Shown here in pieces: positions 1 through 9,475 of a stretch of DNA of 64,000 nucleotides (positions are counted from its first letter, which is position 1; the number at the start of each line of letters is the position of its first letter). The notes beneath the pieces are model-generated. The model saw only the letters and a program-made list of their open reading frames with translations, did not search any database and was not told the DNA's origin. The stretch lies in the NCBI GenBank assembly GCA_016719945.1, contig JADJYE010000031.1, positions 171,001 to 235,000 of the forward strand, written 5' to 3'. This DNA is from Polyangiaceae bacterium. Lineage in GTDB: Bacteria; Myxococcota_A; Polyangia; Polyangiales; Polyangiaceae. The translations under genes were made by a program, and so were the position numbers.

Positions 1-253
1 TGCAGGCGTCCGGATCGATGGCGCACAGCTCTTCGAGCCCACCGCCCGTGGCCGGCTCTTCGCCGCCTTCGGTCGGAGGCTCGGTCGCTTCGGTGCCCTC
101 TGCACCGGGTTGAGCACCGGGTTGAGCGCCGGGCTCGGCGCCCGGGGCAGGCTCTTCCGCCTTCTGCCCCGCCGTTTTGGGTTGCGCGGCTGCCGTCAGC
201 GGCAACCCCACGAGCGCGGCCGCAACGAGAAGACCCACGCGAGCCTGGTTCAT
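1..253 (-). CDS. Secreted Pro/Ala/Glu-rich protein, N-terminal part only
   Basis: Partial gene reading leftwards off the window edge; 84 codons are visible. It begins MNQARVGLLVAAALVG, a positively charged start and hydrophobic stretch typical of a Sec signal peptide, with a likely cleavage after residues near 23 (TAAA|QPK). After that comes a low-complexity segment with repeated GAQPGAQPGAE units and Glu/Thr/Pro residues, then the first Cys residues near the edge (LCAIDPDAC). ATG at 253 is preferred over ATG at 259 because GGAAGG lies about seven bases upstream of it. The mature domain is outside the window, so no function can be assigned. It is probably a periplasmic or outer-membrane protein. 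Confidence 0.6.
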   Translation of the reverse strand, partial: MNQARVGLLVAAALVGLPLTAAAQPKTAGQKAEEPAPGAEPGAQPGAQPGAEGTEATEPPTEGGEEPATGGGLEELCAIDPDAC

Positions 254-577
254 CGCCATCCCTTCCGCTCCGAGGCGACAAGCGCCCCTCTCAGAGATAT
301 CGAGCCCGGCCTCAATTCAATACGCCGGCTCTCGATCCGCCACCACGCGCCCTGGGAGGTGACGTTACTGCGGACGCTCGGCTCGACTGCGCTGGTCGGA
401 CCGCCGACCCCGAGCATCTTGATACTAAGATATTGAATTTGCTTTGGTATTAAGCGAATCCGTGAAGTGCACGGGACTATATCACGCGCGAATTTCGCGA
501 ATCAACAGCATTTCGCTCCGGCGGAAGCCGAGAGCCCCTACCCGTGCAGGTTCTCTCGCGTCCTAGGCCGGAAAGGC
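254..577. other. Intergenic region between ftsY and the secreted-protein gene
   Basis: Both flanking genes run on the minus strand, so this 324-base gap should hold the end of the ftsY transcript and the promoter of the secreted-protein gene. The only standout is an AT-rich patch at about 419-456 (contains GATACTAAGATATTG and GGTATTAAG) in otherwise GC-rich DNA. It is a reasonable place for a promoter on the minus strand, but I could not align a convincing -35/-10 pair. No clear hairpin with a U-tract was seen after ftsY, and no coding potential is evident. Confidence 0.35.
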
Positions 578-1945
578 TCAAGCGGCGCGGTCCGTCGCGT
601 CAGTGTTATTTCCGAGCAACGCCTCGACGAACTCGTCGACCTGGAAATCTCGGAGGTCCTCGGCGCGCTCGCCCACGCCGATGTAGCGGACCGGGACCTT
701 GTGCTCCGCGCAGATGCTGAGGATGACGCCACCCTTGGCCGTGCCGTCGAGCTTGGTCAGCACGATGCCGGACAGGGGCAGGGCCTCCTTGAAGAGGGCC
801 GCCTGTTGCGTCGCGTTCTGGCCGTTCGTCGCGTCGAGGACGAGCAAGGTCTCATGCGGCGCACCGTTCATGGCCTTGTTCATAGTCTTCGCGATCTTCT
901 TTAGCTCCTCCATCAGGTTGGTCTTGGTGTGGAGGCGGCCGGCGGTGTCGGCGAGGACGACATCCGCGCCGACCTCCTTTGCCTTCTGGATCGCGTCGAA
1001 GATGACCGCACCCGCGTTGGCGCCTTCGGCGCCCGTGACCACCTCACAGCCGGCGCGCTTGCCCCACACGACGAGCTGCTGAACGGCCGCTGCTCGGAAG
1101 GTGTCACCCGCGGCCAAGACCACCTTCTTGCCCTGCTGGGTGAGGCGCGTGGCGAGCTTGCCGATCGTGGTCGTCTTCCCCACGCCGTTGACGCCGACCA
1201 CCATCACCACCGTCGGGGTGTCGCTGAGGGCGATCCCGCCCTGTCGCTCGTCGCCGACCTCGAGGATCTCTTGGGTCTTTTGACGAAGCGCGTCCCACAC
1301 CCGGCCTTCGTCCTTGAGCTCGCCCTTGCTCAGCTCCTCGCGGATCGTGTCGACGAGAGCCGCGGTCGTCTTCACGCCGACGTCGCTCGTGAGGAGGATC
1401 TCCTCCATCTGCTCGACGATCTGCGGATCGATCTCCTTGCGTCCGACGAACAGCGCCTTCAGGCGACCGAAGAAGCCCTCGCTCTCGCGGGCCTTGGCGA
1501 GGCCCTTGCGGAGCCCGGCGACGTCCTTGGCGCGCTTCGGGCTCGCCGCCTGGGCCACGCGCTTGGCAGGCGCGGCGGGGGGTTCGGAGCGAGCCGCGTC
1601 CTTCGGCGGGGGCTCGGACGCTGCCTTGTCGGCTGCGGCCTTCGCCTCCCGCGCATCGAGCGCCTCCTTCGCGGCGATCGCCGGCTCTCTCGTCGTCTTT
1701 GCGTCTTGCGGTCGCGCGGGCTCCTTGGCCGCGGCCTTCGGCTGCGCTTTCGGGGACGGCTCTGCCGCCTTGGGCGTCTGCTTCGGCTTGGGCTCGGCGA
1801 GCGCCTTCGCGCGCGCAGCATCGGGCTGCGCCCCGTCGGACCGGCCAGCCTCCGGCAGCGCTTCACCGGCCTTCTTGCGGCCGAAGAGGACATACAGCAC
1901 GACGAGCACCGCCACGCCGATCAGGACATAGACGAGGGTATCCAC
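578..1945 (-). CDS. ftsY: Signal recognition particle receptor FtsY
   Basis: FtsY docks SRP-bound ribosomes at the inner membrane and hydrolyses GTP together with Ffh during co-translational protein targeting. The 455-residue product starts with a hydrophobic segment (residues 1-22, MDTLVYVLIGVAVLVVLYVL) followed by basic residues. An Ala/Lys/Glu/Pro-rich acidic-basic linker runs to about residue 140, and the NG GTPase domain fills the rest. GTPase motifs are all present: GVNGVGKTTT (G1), DTFRAAA (G2), DTAGRL (G3) and TKLDGTAKGG (G4). The start is GTG at 1945 with AAGGAG six to ten bases upstream. An N-terminal membrane anchor instead of the soluble A domain of E. coli FtsY is common in deltaproteobacterial relatives. 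It stands apart from its neighbours, with no evident operon. Confidence 0.96.
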   Translation of the reverse strand: MDTLVYVLIGVAVLVVLYVLFGRKKAGEALPEAGRSDGAQPDAARAKALAEPKPKQTPKAAEPSPKAQPKAAAKEPARPQDAKTTREPAIAAKEALDAREAKAAADKAASEPPPKDAARSEPPAAPAKRVAQAASPKRAKDVAGLRKGLAKARESEGFFGRLKALFVGRKEIDPQIVEQMEEILLTSDVGVKTTAALVDTIREELSKGELKDEGRVWDALRQKTQEILEVGDERQGGIALSDTPTVVMVVGVNGVGKTTTIGKLATRLTQQGKKVVLAAGDTFRAAAVQQLVVWGKRAGCEVVTGAEGANAGAVIFDAIQKAKEVGADVVLADTAGRLHTKTNLMEELKKIAKTMNKAMNGAPHETLLVLDATNGQNATQQAALFKEALPLSGIVLTKLDGTAKGGVILSICAEHKVPVRYIGVGERAEDLRDFQVDEFVEALLGNNTDATDRAA

Positions 1946-2019
1946 GCACGCTCCTTGGTGGTCGGCCGACTATATGGACTGCCCAGCGCTCAAGCAACGC
2001 ACAAGGGGGCCATCACGGC

Positions 2020-3860
2020 TCATGGATCGGCAGGCTGGGGGCCGTCGGGCGGGGCTCCGCCCGCCTCGGGCTGCAACGGACGGGGTTCCAGGGGGTGGGG
2101 CTCCACCGCGCGCGTCGAGGGCTCCGAGGCGACCACCGTCCGTTCGACGTCCCGTGTGACCGCCTCTGCGCCGAACGCGGCCTCTTCGACGCGCGACGCC
2201 CACGTCTCCACCGACCCGGCCCCGGTGCGGGATGCGACTCGGCGTACATGGCCTGGCGTCGGCTCCTTCGAGGAGTCGAAGGGGGTGCCGCGCGTCCTCG
2301 CCCAGCGCACCAGCCTATCGAGCAGGGCCCTGCGCCGAGTCACCAGGGCGACGCGCAGCACCGAAGGCGCTGGCAGGGGCCGCTCGAACGTCGCGTGAAG
2401 GTCCCCCTCCACGACGAGCCGAGCGTCTTTGGGGCGTCCGGGAGATCGAGCGAGAACGTCCCGTCCGAGTCGGTCGTGGCCCGCGCGACCTCTCCGCGTC
2501 CGTCGAACGCAGGGACGAGGATCCGCAGCTCGACCCCAGCGATGGGGTGTCCGTCGTGAGCGTCGTTGACGACGCCCCGCCAACCCTTGAGGCCCGATGG
2601 ACGCTCGAGGACCAGAATCTCCGGCCTCCCCGACGGCGGAGGGGGCAGGATCGAGTCGCTGGTCTCACGCTTCGGGGCGCGCCGCCATTTCGCGACGATC
2701 CAGCCGGCGAGCGCGAGCCCAACCGCCGCGAGCACGAGCTGCCGAACCGGGCTCGGCCCCTTGACGTGGACGGTGATGCTCGACGTTGGCCCGGCGCGAA
2801 AGAAGGGAGAGGACGCCACGTACCGCAAGGTCAGCGGCACTTCGGCTTCGGCGCCACCGGCGAAGGTGACGGTCACGCGGGCCTTGCCGCCGGTCACCTG
2901 ACCTGTGCCGACGGGGTCCTTGCCGAGCAGCGCTTCGACGATGCCTCCCTCCACTGCGCCGTGTCGGGTCCGCACGTCGACGTCGAAGGCGAGGCCGCCG
3001 TCGGGATCCCCCGACACTCTTTCGGGCGCTGCGAGCTCAGCGGTAGCGACGCGCGTGATCTGGAGGCTCGCCTTGGCTGGCATCAGCTGCTTGTCGCCCG
3101 CGAACAGCGCCTTCAGCTCTCCGTCGCCGGGCGCGCCGAGGTCCGTCGTCTTGACCTCGAACCGCACGCGCCCATCCCCGCCGGTCTGTGCCCTCGCGAT
3201 CGCCTTGCCCGCCTCGTCCTCGAGGACGAGCTCGAGCCCCTGCTTCTTCGAAGCGTCGATGAACAGCCGCTGCGCGTCCGCACGGGCGATGCGCACGGAC
3301 ACCGTCACGAAGTGAGAGTCCTTGTCGAGGTCGAGCGTCGACGGGGGAGATTCGAAGCGCACCGTCACCTGCGCCCGCTGCTCGGACTCGGGCACCGGGC
3401 TGACCGTGACGTCGGCCGGGTCGATGTGCTTGTTGCCCGCGAAGGTGGCGCGGAAGGTGTGACCGGCGAAGCTGCCGGGCGCCACGACGCAGAAGGCGCC
3501 TCGCTCGTCGGTCGTGACCAGGTACGCGCCGCCGTCCTGCTTCACCCGTCCGATCGGGTCGCTCCCCGCGCAGGGGCCCGGAGGGTCCATGCGGATCGGC
3601 CGGCCCGCCCGATCGAGCGCCTCGAGCTTCACGGACACCCGGCCCAGCGACGCGCCCATCTCGTCGACGACCTCGCCGCGTAGCTTGACTCCGGACGCGA
3701 GCTCGCTCGCGAGCAGGTCGATGACGCTCGCCCCACGCACCCGGAGCGGGACCGCCCCCGCGTCGCCGGGCGCGAGGATGATCAGCAGCCCCATCAGCGC
3801 GAGCGCGAGGGTGCGCAGGAGCCAGGCGCTGCGAGGGGAGGGCTGCCGAGGTTGGACCAA
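2020..3860 (-). CDS. Membrane protein with Ig-like/carboxypeptidase-regulatory-like domains (one frameshift)
   Basis: Function unknown. An N-terminal signal/anchor (about residues 14-37, LALALMGLLIILA) is followed by several beta-rich extracytoplasmic segments. Each carries a regulatory-like pattern of an optional-extra phrase and a carrier such as TTDERGAFCV, as in bacterial Ig-like or carboxypeptidase-regulatory folds. A transmembrane helix (LVLAAVGLALAGWIVAKW) lies near residue 375, and another regulatory-like domain (GVVNDAHDGHPIAGVEL ... TTDSDGTFSL) follows it. The frame breaks near 2427-2436 at the GGGG/TTT run. Restoring one C on the coding strand joins DLPDAPK to DARLVVEGDL and extends the product to a stop at 2020, with a Pro/Arg-rich tail. 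The start appears to be TTG at 3860 and is uncertain. Confidence 0.6.
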
Positions 3861-4158
3861 GGGGCGGCGTTACGGTAGCCCAGGCTGCGGGGCTCCGCGA
3901 GAGGGTGCCACAGCAGACCACCGACCTTTGCGACCCGGTGAAGGTTGTTCGGGTTCGCTCGTCAAATGGCTCGTGGCCACCGTGGCCGCCCCAGCTTCTG
4001 CCCGAGCTTGAGCCCCCGCTCGCGCCGTGTGCGCCGCGTACCTACGCGGGAGCAGGCGGTCGCGCAGCACCTCCCCTCGCGGTGCGCGCGAGCGTCAGAT
4101 GGTCTGTCGCTCCGACGCGTGATCGCGACGAGAGCCTTTCGTGTATGGTGAGAAATCG

Positions 4159-4992
4159 ATGGCCTTATCGAAGCCGTCAAGCCTCGTCGGCCCCCGGTCA
4201 ACGCTCGTTCGGCTGCTCGTGTTGATGCTCTCGGCGGCGCTTCTGTTGGCGCCCTCGATGGCCATCGCCGGCAAGGTCGACGATCTCGCGAAGCAGCTCG
4301 CGTCGGACGACTACCGCGTGCGCACGCAAGCGGCGCTGACGCTCGGCGCGACCGCCGACGCCGCGGCGGTCAAGCCGCTGTGTGGGGCGATCAACGACTC
4401 CAACCAGACCGTCCGTCTCGCCGTCGTCGCGGCGCTCGGCAAGCTCGGCAAGGAGGACGGGGCGGCGTGCCTCAGGAAGCTCAAGGGCTCCGAGAAGGAC
4501 GCCTCCGTCAAGACCGCGATCGACAAGTCCCTCGAGAAGATCGCCCTGGGGGGCGATCCGCCGCCGCCCAGGGCCGGCGCGAAGTATTACGTGGCGATTC
4601 AGGTCACGAACAAGACGAGCCGACCCAACCTCGAGGTCGAGGGGGTGGTGCGGCGAGCGATGCAAGAGAAGCTCCTCGCGAACTCGGCGTGCGCCGTGGC
4701 CCCGCGCGACGAGACCGCCGCTCAGGCGGCGGCGGTCCTCAAGAAGGGCAAGATGAGCGGCTACCTGCTGATCGCGAGCGTCGAGCCGTTCGACTATGCC
4801 GGCGGAAACCTGAAGGTTCAGCTGAAGGTCACGATGTGGACCTACCCCGACCGCTCGCTCAAGGCAGAGTTCAGCCCGTGGCTGAAGATGCAAGGGGCGT
4901 CGAAGGGCGACACGAAGGGTGAGACCCAGCTGCTCCAGATGACCGGCGGCACGGCGGCGGACAGCTTCGTGAAGGTTGCGGCCTCGCTCTGA
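4159..4992 (+). CDS. Exported HEAT-repeat-like protein
   Basis: The product has a signal peptide (hydrophobic stretch LLVLMLSAALLLAPSMAIAG) and would be periplasmic or exported. The first 90 mature residues look like two or three HEAT/PBS-lyase-type repeats: DDYRVRTQAALTLGATADAA, then SNQTVRLAVVAALGKLGKE, then KDASVKTAIDKSLEKIAL. Such repeats generally serve as protein-protein scaffolds. The second half (from about residue 150) is a mixed alpha/beta domain, with YYVAIQVTNKT and YLLIASVEPFDY, that I do not recognise. ATG 4159 is chosen because GGTGAG lies just upstream; an in-frame GTG at 4141 would add six residues. It is followed after 61 bases by the HAMP protein on the same strand, so co-transcription is possible. 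Confidence 0.7.
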   Translation: MALSKPSSLVGPRSTLVRLLVLMLSAALLLAPSMAIAGKVDDLAKQLASDDYRVRTQAALTLGATADAAAVKPLCGAINDSNQTVRLAVVAALGKLGKEDGAACLRKLKGSEKDASVKTAIDKSLEKIALGGDPPPPRAGAKYYVAIQVTNKTSRPNLEVEGVVRRAMQEKLLANSACAVAPRDETAAQAAAVLKKGKMSGYLLIASVEPFDYAGGNLKVQLKVTMWTYPDRSLKAEFSPWLKMQGASKGDTKGETQLLQMTGGTAADSFVKVAASL

Positions 4993-5053
4993 CGGCTACG
5001 TTTTTGGACGTGTCGGACGCTCGTGGCCTACCATCGGACGAGCAAGGAAGACC

Positions 5054-5920
5054 ATGAGCGCTGACCAGAGCGGCCCCCCCGTCAAGTACAAGCGGAGCGC
5101 GAGGAACTACCTCCTCGACACGCATTTTCAGCTCAAATACACGGGGTTCCTCGTCGGCATCACGGTCGCGCTCTCGCTGCTGCTCGGGGCGCTGCTCTGG
5201 CGCGCGAGCGACGAGGTCCTCGCGCAGGCGCGCGACACCGCGGAGCAGAACAAGGAGACGGTGCGTCAAGGTCAGGCCACCGTCGAGCAGAGCCAGGCGA
5301 CGGTCGCGCGCGGAAAGCAGAACATCAAGCTCTCCGACGATCTCAACAAGCTCGTCTCCTCGACGATGGAGGCGTGCTACCCGGGCGACGAGAGCCTGCT
5401 CGAGAGCTACAAGAAGTCGACCTCCGAGAACGACGCTGCGCTCAAGAAGGACCAGGATCAGCTCGAGCTCGACAAGTCCAAGAACGAGGAGCACAAGCGG
5501 GCACTGGAGGCGCAGGCCGCCAAGGTCGAGGCCGACGTGGCGCGCCTCCAGGGGAACCTGGGCAAGCTCCGCCTCGGGTTCCTCGCCGCCCTCGGTGCGC
5601 TCGTCTTCGCGATCGGGGTGGCGGGCATCGTGTTCACCCACAAGATCGCGGGGCCCATCTTCAAGATGAAGCGCCTCTTCCGCCAAATCGGCGAGGGCAA
5701 GCTCGTGCTTCGCGAGAAGCTCCGCAAGGGCGACGAGCTCCAGCACTTCTTCGAGTCGTTCGAGTCGATGGTCGGCCAGCTGCGGAGCAAGCAGCAGGGC
5801 GCCCTCGCAGAGCTGGACGTCGCCCTCGATGCGCTCAAGGCCGAAGGGCAGGGCGACAGCGCCGCTGCCGGCGCGCTCGAGAAGCTCCGCGCCCGCCTCA
5901 ACGAGCAGATCGCGGACTGA
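5054..5920 (+). CDS. Two-TM HAMP-domain membrane protein without an output domain
   Basis: The topology is that of a short bacterial receptor. It has a cytoplasmic N-terminus, TM1 at about residues 33-52 (FLVGITVALSLLLGALLW), a periplasmic Gln/Lys/Glu-rich coiled coil (about 55-170), TM2 at about 175-198 (FLAALGALVFAIGVAGIVF), and then a HAMP segment (IAGPIFKMKRLFRQIGEGK ... FFESFESMV). It ends in a short helical tail with no kinase, cyclase or chemotaxis signalling domain. It could be a truncated receptor that relays conformational signals to a partner, or a structural envelope protein. ATG 5054 has AAGGAAG four bases upstream. The stop at 5918-5920 abuts the yraN stop on the other strand with no gap. 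Confidence 0.75.
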   Translation: MSADQSGPPVKYKRSARNYLLDTHFQLKYTGFLVGITVALSLLLGALLWRASDEVLAQARDTAEQNKETVRQGQATVEQSQATVARGKQNIKLSDDLNKLVSSTMEACYPGDESLLESYKKSTSENDAALKKDQDQLELDKSKNEEHKRALEAQAAKVEADVARLQGNLGKLRLGFLAALGALVFAIGVAGIVFTHKIAGPIFKMKRLFRQIGEGKLVLREKLRKGDELQHFFESFESMVGQLRSKQQGALAELDVALDALKAEGQGDSAAAGALEKLRARLNEQIAD

Positions 5921-6292
5921 TCAGAACGCCGCCCGCACATGTTCGACGGTGGGCGCGCCCTGCTCGTCGAACGACACCGCGATCAGATCGAACCGCATCC
6001 GCTCGAGCGTGCGATCGGCGTGGAAGCGGCTCTTCCAGAGCCACTCACCCGCCGAACGAACGCGCTTGCGCTTCCGCCAGTCGACGCTGTCGAGCGCCTT
6101 CACCCACGCCCCCGGGGATCGAGTGCGCACCTCGACGATGACCACGACCGCACCTTCGCGGGCGAGGAGGTCGATCTCGAGCCGCCTCACCCGCACGTTG
6201 CGCCCCAAAAGGATGAAGCCGCTCGCCTCCAGGTAGGAGGCGGCGGCTTCTTCCGCGCGACGACCGAGGGCCTGACGACCGTCCTCGCCCAC
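5921..6292 (-). CDS. yraN: YraN/UPF0102 family protein (endonuclease-like fold)
   Basis: The family has a restriction-endonuclease-like core and an unclear cellular role; it often sits near RNase HII and other DNA-metabolism genes. The diagnostic stretch is present: AEEAAASYLEASGFILLGRN, then VRRLEIDLLAREG and VVIVEVRTRS, with the nuclease-like Glu/Asp...Glu-x-Arg (ExK-type) arrangement. The expected GEID is LEID here. GTG 6292 is taken as the start because it gives a normal length of about 123 residues and lies 15 bases after the upstream stop. The frame stays open to 6370, but the extra residues are Arg-rich and overlap the upstream gene. It probably shares a transcript with the Cys-rich lipoprotein gene upstream. 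Confidence 0.8.
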   Translation of the reverse strand: MGEDGRQALGRRAEEAAASYLEASGFILLGRNVRVRRLEIDLLAREGAVVVIVEVRTRSPGAWVKALDSVDWRKRKRVRSAGEWLWKSRFHADRTLERMRFDLIAVSFDEQGAPTVEHVRAAF

Positions 6293-6306
6293 GCGGCCCG
6301 GACGCT

Positions 6307-7263
6307 TCAGCCGCCCGAGGCCGGCGTCCCCTCGCACTCGCCGCCGGCGTTGCCGACGACGTCGCCGCATTCGGTCGCGGCGGCGCCCGGGTCGACCTTG
6401 CCGTCCTTGATGATCGGGTCGTCCGCCTTCACGCAGTACTTCCCGGTCAGCTGCTTGTCTCCGAGGCCCACGTCAGGCCGAACCTCAGCGCAGACGAAGC
6501 CGTCGGGGCACTCGCAGAAGTTGAAGTTCTCGTCCTCGGGTTGCCCCTCGGCGACGCCGCAGCGGCACGAGCAGTACACGCTGTTCGCGGCATCGCGCAG
6601 ACCCTCCGGACCGCACTGCCCACAGACCTGAGCCGCGACGGGCTTCTTCGTCCCCGGGATGCAGCAGCTCTTGCCCTCGTTTTCGGCGGCGGTGAGGCTC
6701 GCGTCCTGACAGTCGTCGGGGTTGTGGCAGACCGCCAGCACACACTGGGCCGAATCGGAGTCGCAGAAGTACCCGGACGGGCAGGGGCTATCCCCGTCGC
6801 AAGCGCAGAACCCTGCACCGCTGCAGGAGAACCCGGCCGCACACTCGGGGAGACCTTCGCCGCACTCGGGCGCGAAAGTCGCCGCGATCGTGCAGGACTC
6901 GCCCTCGCCCGAGCACGAGTCGTCGAGAGACGAGCACGGCGTGCGCGCGGACTGGCCGAGCGGACAGCTGACGCGGCCCTGGAAGTGGTTTACCAGGCAG
7001 ATCCGGGATTCGCACTGGAACGATCGCGACTCGATGTTCTCCTGCGAAACCTGGAAGCCGCTGAACTCACCGAAGTATTCGTCTTCGGGGATACACGGGT
7101 CACCGATGCCGCCGGTCTGGCAGGACGACGGGAAGACCGCTACCGCGGCGACGGCGCTGACCGCCACCAAACCAGACAACACGCCGCGAGGTCCCATCCT
7201 GCCGGATGCGAGCGAGCGAACATGGCCGATAACTTTTCGAGGCCCAAACACTTTCAAAAGCAT
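6307..7263 (-). CDS. Cys-rich exported lipoprotein-like protein
   Basis: The role is unknown. The start is ATG 7263, with a strong GAAGGAG about ten bases upstream; longer in-frame starts up to 7368 lack such a site. That gives a long basic n-region followed by a hydrophobic core (VLSGLVAVSAVAAVAVF) and a Cys (PSSC), consistent with a lipoprotein though the lipobox is poor. The mature part contains more than 30 Cys residues in short EGF/dickkopf-like spacings, such as CAAGFSCSGAGFCACDG, SPCPSGYFCDSDSAQC and CSCRCG. This type of Cys-rich surface protein is frequent in myxobacteria. Disulfides would need periplasmic oxidation, so it is presumably outside the cytoplasm. yraN follows on the same strand. 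Confidence 0.65.
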   Translation of the reverse strand: MLLKVFGPRKVIGHVRSLASGRMGPRGVLSGLVAVSAVAAVAVFPSSCQTGGIGDPCIPEDEYFGEFSGFQVSQENIESRSFQCESRICLVNHFQGRVSCPLGQSARTPCSSLDDSCSGEGESCTIAATFAPECGEGLPECAAGFSCSGAGFCACDGDSPCPSGYFCDSDSAQCVLAVCHNPDDCQDASLTAAENEGKSCCIPGTKKPVAAQVCGQCGPEGLRDAANSVYCSCRCGVAEGQPEDENFNFCECPDGFVCAEVRPDVGLGDKQLTGKYCVKADDPIIKDGKVDPGAAATECGDVVGNAGGECEGTPASGG

Positions 7264-7723
7264 CGGGGGAGAGCTCCTTCGATAGCCCATTCGCGCCGAT
7301 CTAGACGGCGCGACGGACCCACGCGGGCGCGGGACTGCTCTGCAGTGGAGGCGAAGCGTCGTGGACATTACTCAATTCGCGATCGCACCGTCAACAGGTC
7401 CCTCACTGCATACGCGTGATGACGAGGTGAGGCCGAGTTCACCATCAGCCTACATCTCGCCCAGGTTCGCTCCTCTGTCTGCCGCCTCTCGTGTCCGACA
7501 ATGAGCGTTGACAGGGTGAATCGGCGGTGGGTACCATGCTCCGTCCTCGCTTGACTTTGTCAAATTTGCTCATTGTTTCGACAACATAGCCGCTCAATGC
7601 CCGCCCGCGGGCCCTGCGGCGCACGCCTGCGCGAAGAAATGACGCAGCGGTGCGCGCCGTCACGGCTCCCGTCTCCGGACTCAGCCACGATCTCGCCACA
7701 CGGCAACTAGAGGAACTCCAACG
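7264..7723. promoter_or_regulatory. Divergent intergenic region upstream of the gliding-type locus
   Basis: This 460-base gap separates divergent genes and must carry promoters for both. It is less GC-rich than its surroundings, especially 7545-7590. There TTGAC-TTT-GTCAA (7551-7563) forms a perfect inverted repeat whose left half resembles a -35 element, followed by TTGTTTCGACAA (7573-7584), a second short inverted repeat. No well-spaced -10 could be fixed, so promoter positions are not assigned. No ribosome-binding-site-linked small ORF stood out. Confidence 0.35.
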
Positions 7724-9475
7724 ATGCGCAAGCTACTGGTCAGCTTCGGTTTGGTCAGCACCCTCCTCGGTGCGTCCCTGTTCGTCGGTGCACCGGACGC
7801 CAGCGCGCAGCCGAAGGGAGGCGCCGCCCCCAAGGGCGGCGGCAAGGCGCAGGTCGTCGACCTCGACGACGAGGACGATCCGAAGGCCAAGGGCGCGGAC
7901 GCCGCGAAGGGGGGAGCGTGCTCGACGCCCGAGCCCGGGAACCCCACCGAAGAAGCCGCGCAAGCGAAGCGCCTGTTCGACTCGAACACCAAGTGGGCCG
8001 AGGCTGCCCTTGCGCTCAAGCGCGTCGTCTCGGGCGAGACCGGCGACGACGAGGGGAACAAGCAGACCGCGCAGTACCACCTCGCGATCGCGCTCTTCAA
8101 CCTGAAGTTCTACCAGGCGAGCTACGGCATCTTCTCGGACATCTCCGCGCAGCCCTGCCACATCAAGTTCAAAGAGACCCTGCTCTGGCTCGCGCGCCTC
8201 GCGACCCAGCTGCCCGAGCCCGCAGACATCGTCGAGCGCGTCGGCAAGTACGACCAAGAGGAGCTCGCGCGGTTCAAGAACCCGCAGCAGTTCCCGCTCT
8301 ATTGGCAGCTCAACTACCTCCTCGGTCGCTACAAGTACCGCGCGCGCAGCTATGACGAAGCGCTCGACCTCTTCAAAGAGGTCGACGTGAAGAGTCCGTA
8401 CTTCGTGCAGGCGAAGTTCTTCGAAGGCATCACCCACGTCCAGAAGCGCGAGAGCGTCCCGGCCGTGAAGTCGTTCCAGTCGATCATCACGGCGCTGCCG
8501 GACGCCGAGGGCGTCGAGGACAAGGACCGCATGCGCGACCTCGCGCACTTGTCGATGGCGCGAACCTACTACTCGGCGTCGGTGCGCCTCGGCGAGGATG
8601 GCATCCCGAAGATCGATCCGAAGAAGCTGTCGGCAGCCGTCAACTTCTGGAACAAGGTCGACGTCGCCAGCGAGTACTGGCTCGACGCGCTCTTCGAGCA
8701 GTCGTGGGCGTATTTCATGGCCGGCGACTACCCCCACGCGCTCGGCAATATCCACACGCTCGAGTCTCCGTACTTCCCGAACTCGTTCTACCCAGAGGCG
8801 GAGGTGCTGAAGTCGGTCATCGCCTTCACCGTCTGCCAGTACGAGGACGCGACGACGATCGTCGCGCGCATGAAGAAGCGCTACGAGCCGGTCAAGAAGG
8901 AGCTCGAGGAGATCCTCGAGAAGTACAAGGGCGACGAGACCGGCCAGCAGTTCTTCGCCTTCCTCAAAGAGGTCCGCGACGGCAAGGCCAAGCTCTCCGA
9001 CAAGACGAAGCCGATCGTCGAGAACGCCCTGTCCGACCGTCAGCTCCTGCGCAACATCGAGTACGTGAAGCTGCTCGACAAAGAGGCGGAGCTCTTCAAG
9101 TCGCAGCCCGCAAATTTCCGCGACTCCGATCTCGGCAACGACATCACCGACGCGCTCGACCTCGCGCGCGAGCTCGCGATCCGCAACGCTGGCACCCTCG
9201 CGAAGGACCGCTACGAGCGCTACCTCGAGGAGCTCAGCGAGCACCTCCGGAACTCGCAGAAGATCCTCATCGATATCGTCAACGCCGAGCGCAACAAGCT
9301 CGACGAGAAGGTGATCAAGGGTCAGGTCAGCAAAGAAGAGACCGATATCTACGGCGTGGTCAGCCCCGACGAGGAGCATGTCCTTTGGCCGTTCGATGGC
9401 GAATATTGGCGCGACGAGCTCGGCTTCTACCGCCAAGTGGTCGTCTCGAAGTGCGGGGGCCCCGCCAAGAAGTGA
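7724..9475 (+). CDS. Periplasmic TPR protein, GltC-like candidate of the gliding locus
   Basis: The 583-residue product carries a clear signal peptide (MRKLLVSFGLVSTLLGAS... ending near PDASAQ) and would act in the periplasm. After a Gly/Lys/Asp-rich linker come TPR-like helical pairs over about residues 75-400, for example TAQYHLAIALFNLKFYQASY, YLLGRYKYRARSYDEALDLF and QSWAYFMAGDYPHALGN. A long helical region follows, and a compact end WPFDGEYWRDELGFYRQ. In Myxococcus xanthus GltC is a soluble periplasmic TPR protein of the gliding machinery. The size, export and immediate proximity to gltD and gltE make this a GltC-like candidate, but I cannot confirm orthology by eye. The gap of 130 bases to gltD allows one transcript. 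Confidence 0.72.
   Translation: MRKLLVSFGLVSTLLGASLFVGAPDASAQPKGGAAPKGGGKAQVVDLDDEDDPKAKGADAAKGGACSTPEPGNPTEEAAQAKRLFDSNTKWAEAALALKRVVSGETGDDEGNKQTAQYHLAIALFNLKFYQASYGIFSDISAQPCHIKFKETLLWLARLATQLPEPADIVERVGKYDQEELARFKNPQQFPLYWQLNYLLGRYKYRARSYDEALDLFKEVDVKSPYFVQAKFFEGITHVQKRESVPAVKSFQSIITALPDAEGVEDKDRMRDLAHLSMARTYYSASVRLGEDGIPKIDPKKLSAAVNFWNKVDVASEYWLDALFEQSWAYFMAGDYPHALGNIHTLESPYFPNSFYPEAEVLKSVIAFTVCQYEDATTIVARMKKRYEPVKKELEEILEKYKGDETGQQFFAFLKEVRDGKAKLSDKTKPIVENALSDRQLLRNIEYVKLLDKEAELFKSQPANFRDSDLGNDITDALDLARELAIRNAGTLAKDRYERYLEELSEHLRNSQKILIDIVNAERNKLDEKVIKGQVSKEETDIYGVVSPDEEHVLWPFDGEYWRDELGFYRQVVVSKCGGPAKK

Noticed and set aside
7733..9436. 567-codon minus-strand frame opposite the first TPR gene
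   Set aside because: GC-bias shadow: repetitive Leu/Asp/Val/Glu composition and no recognisable motif.
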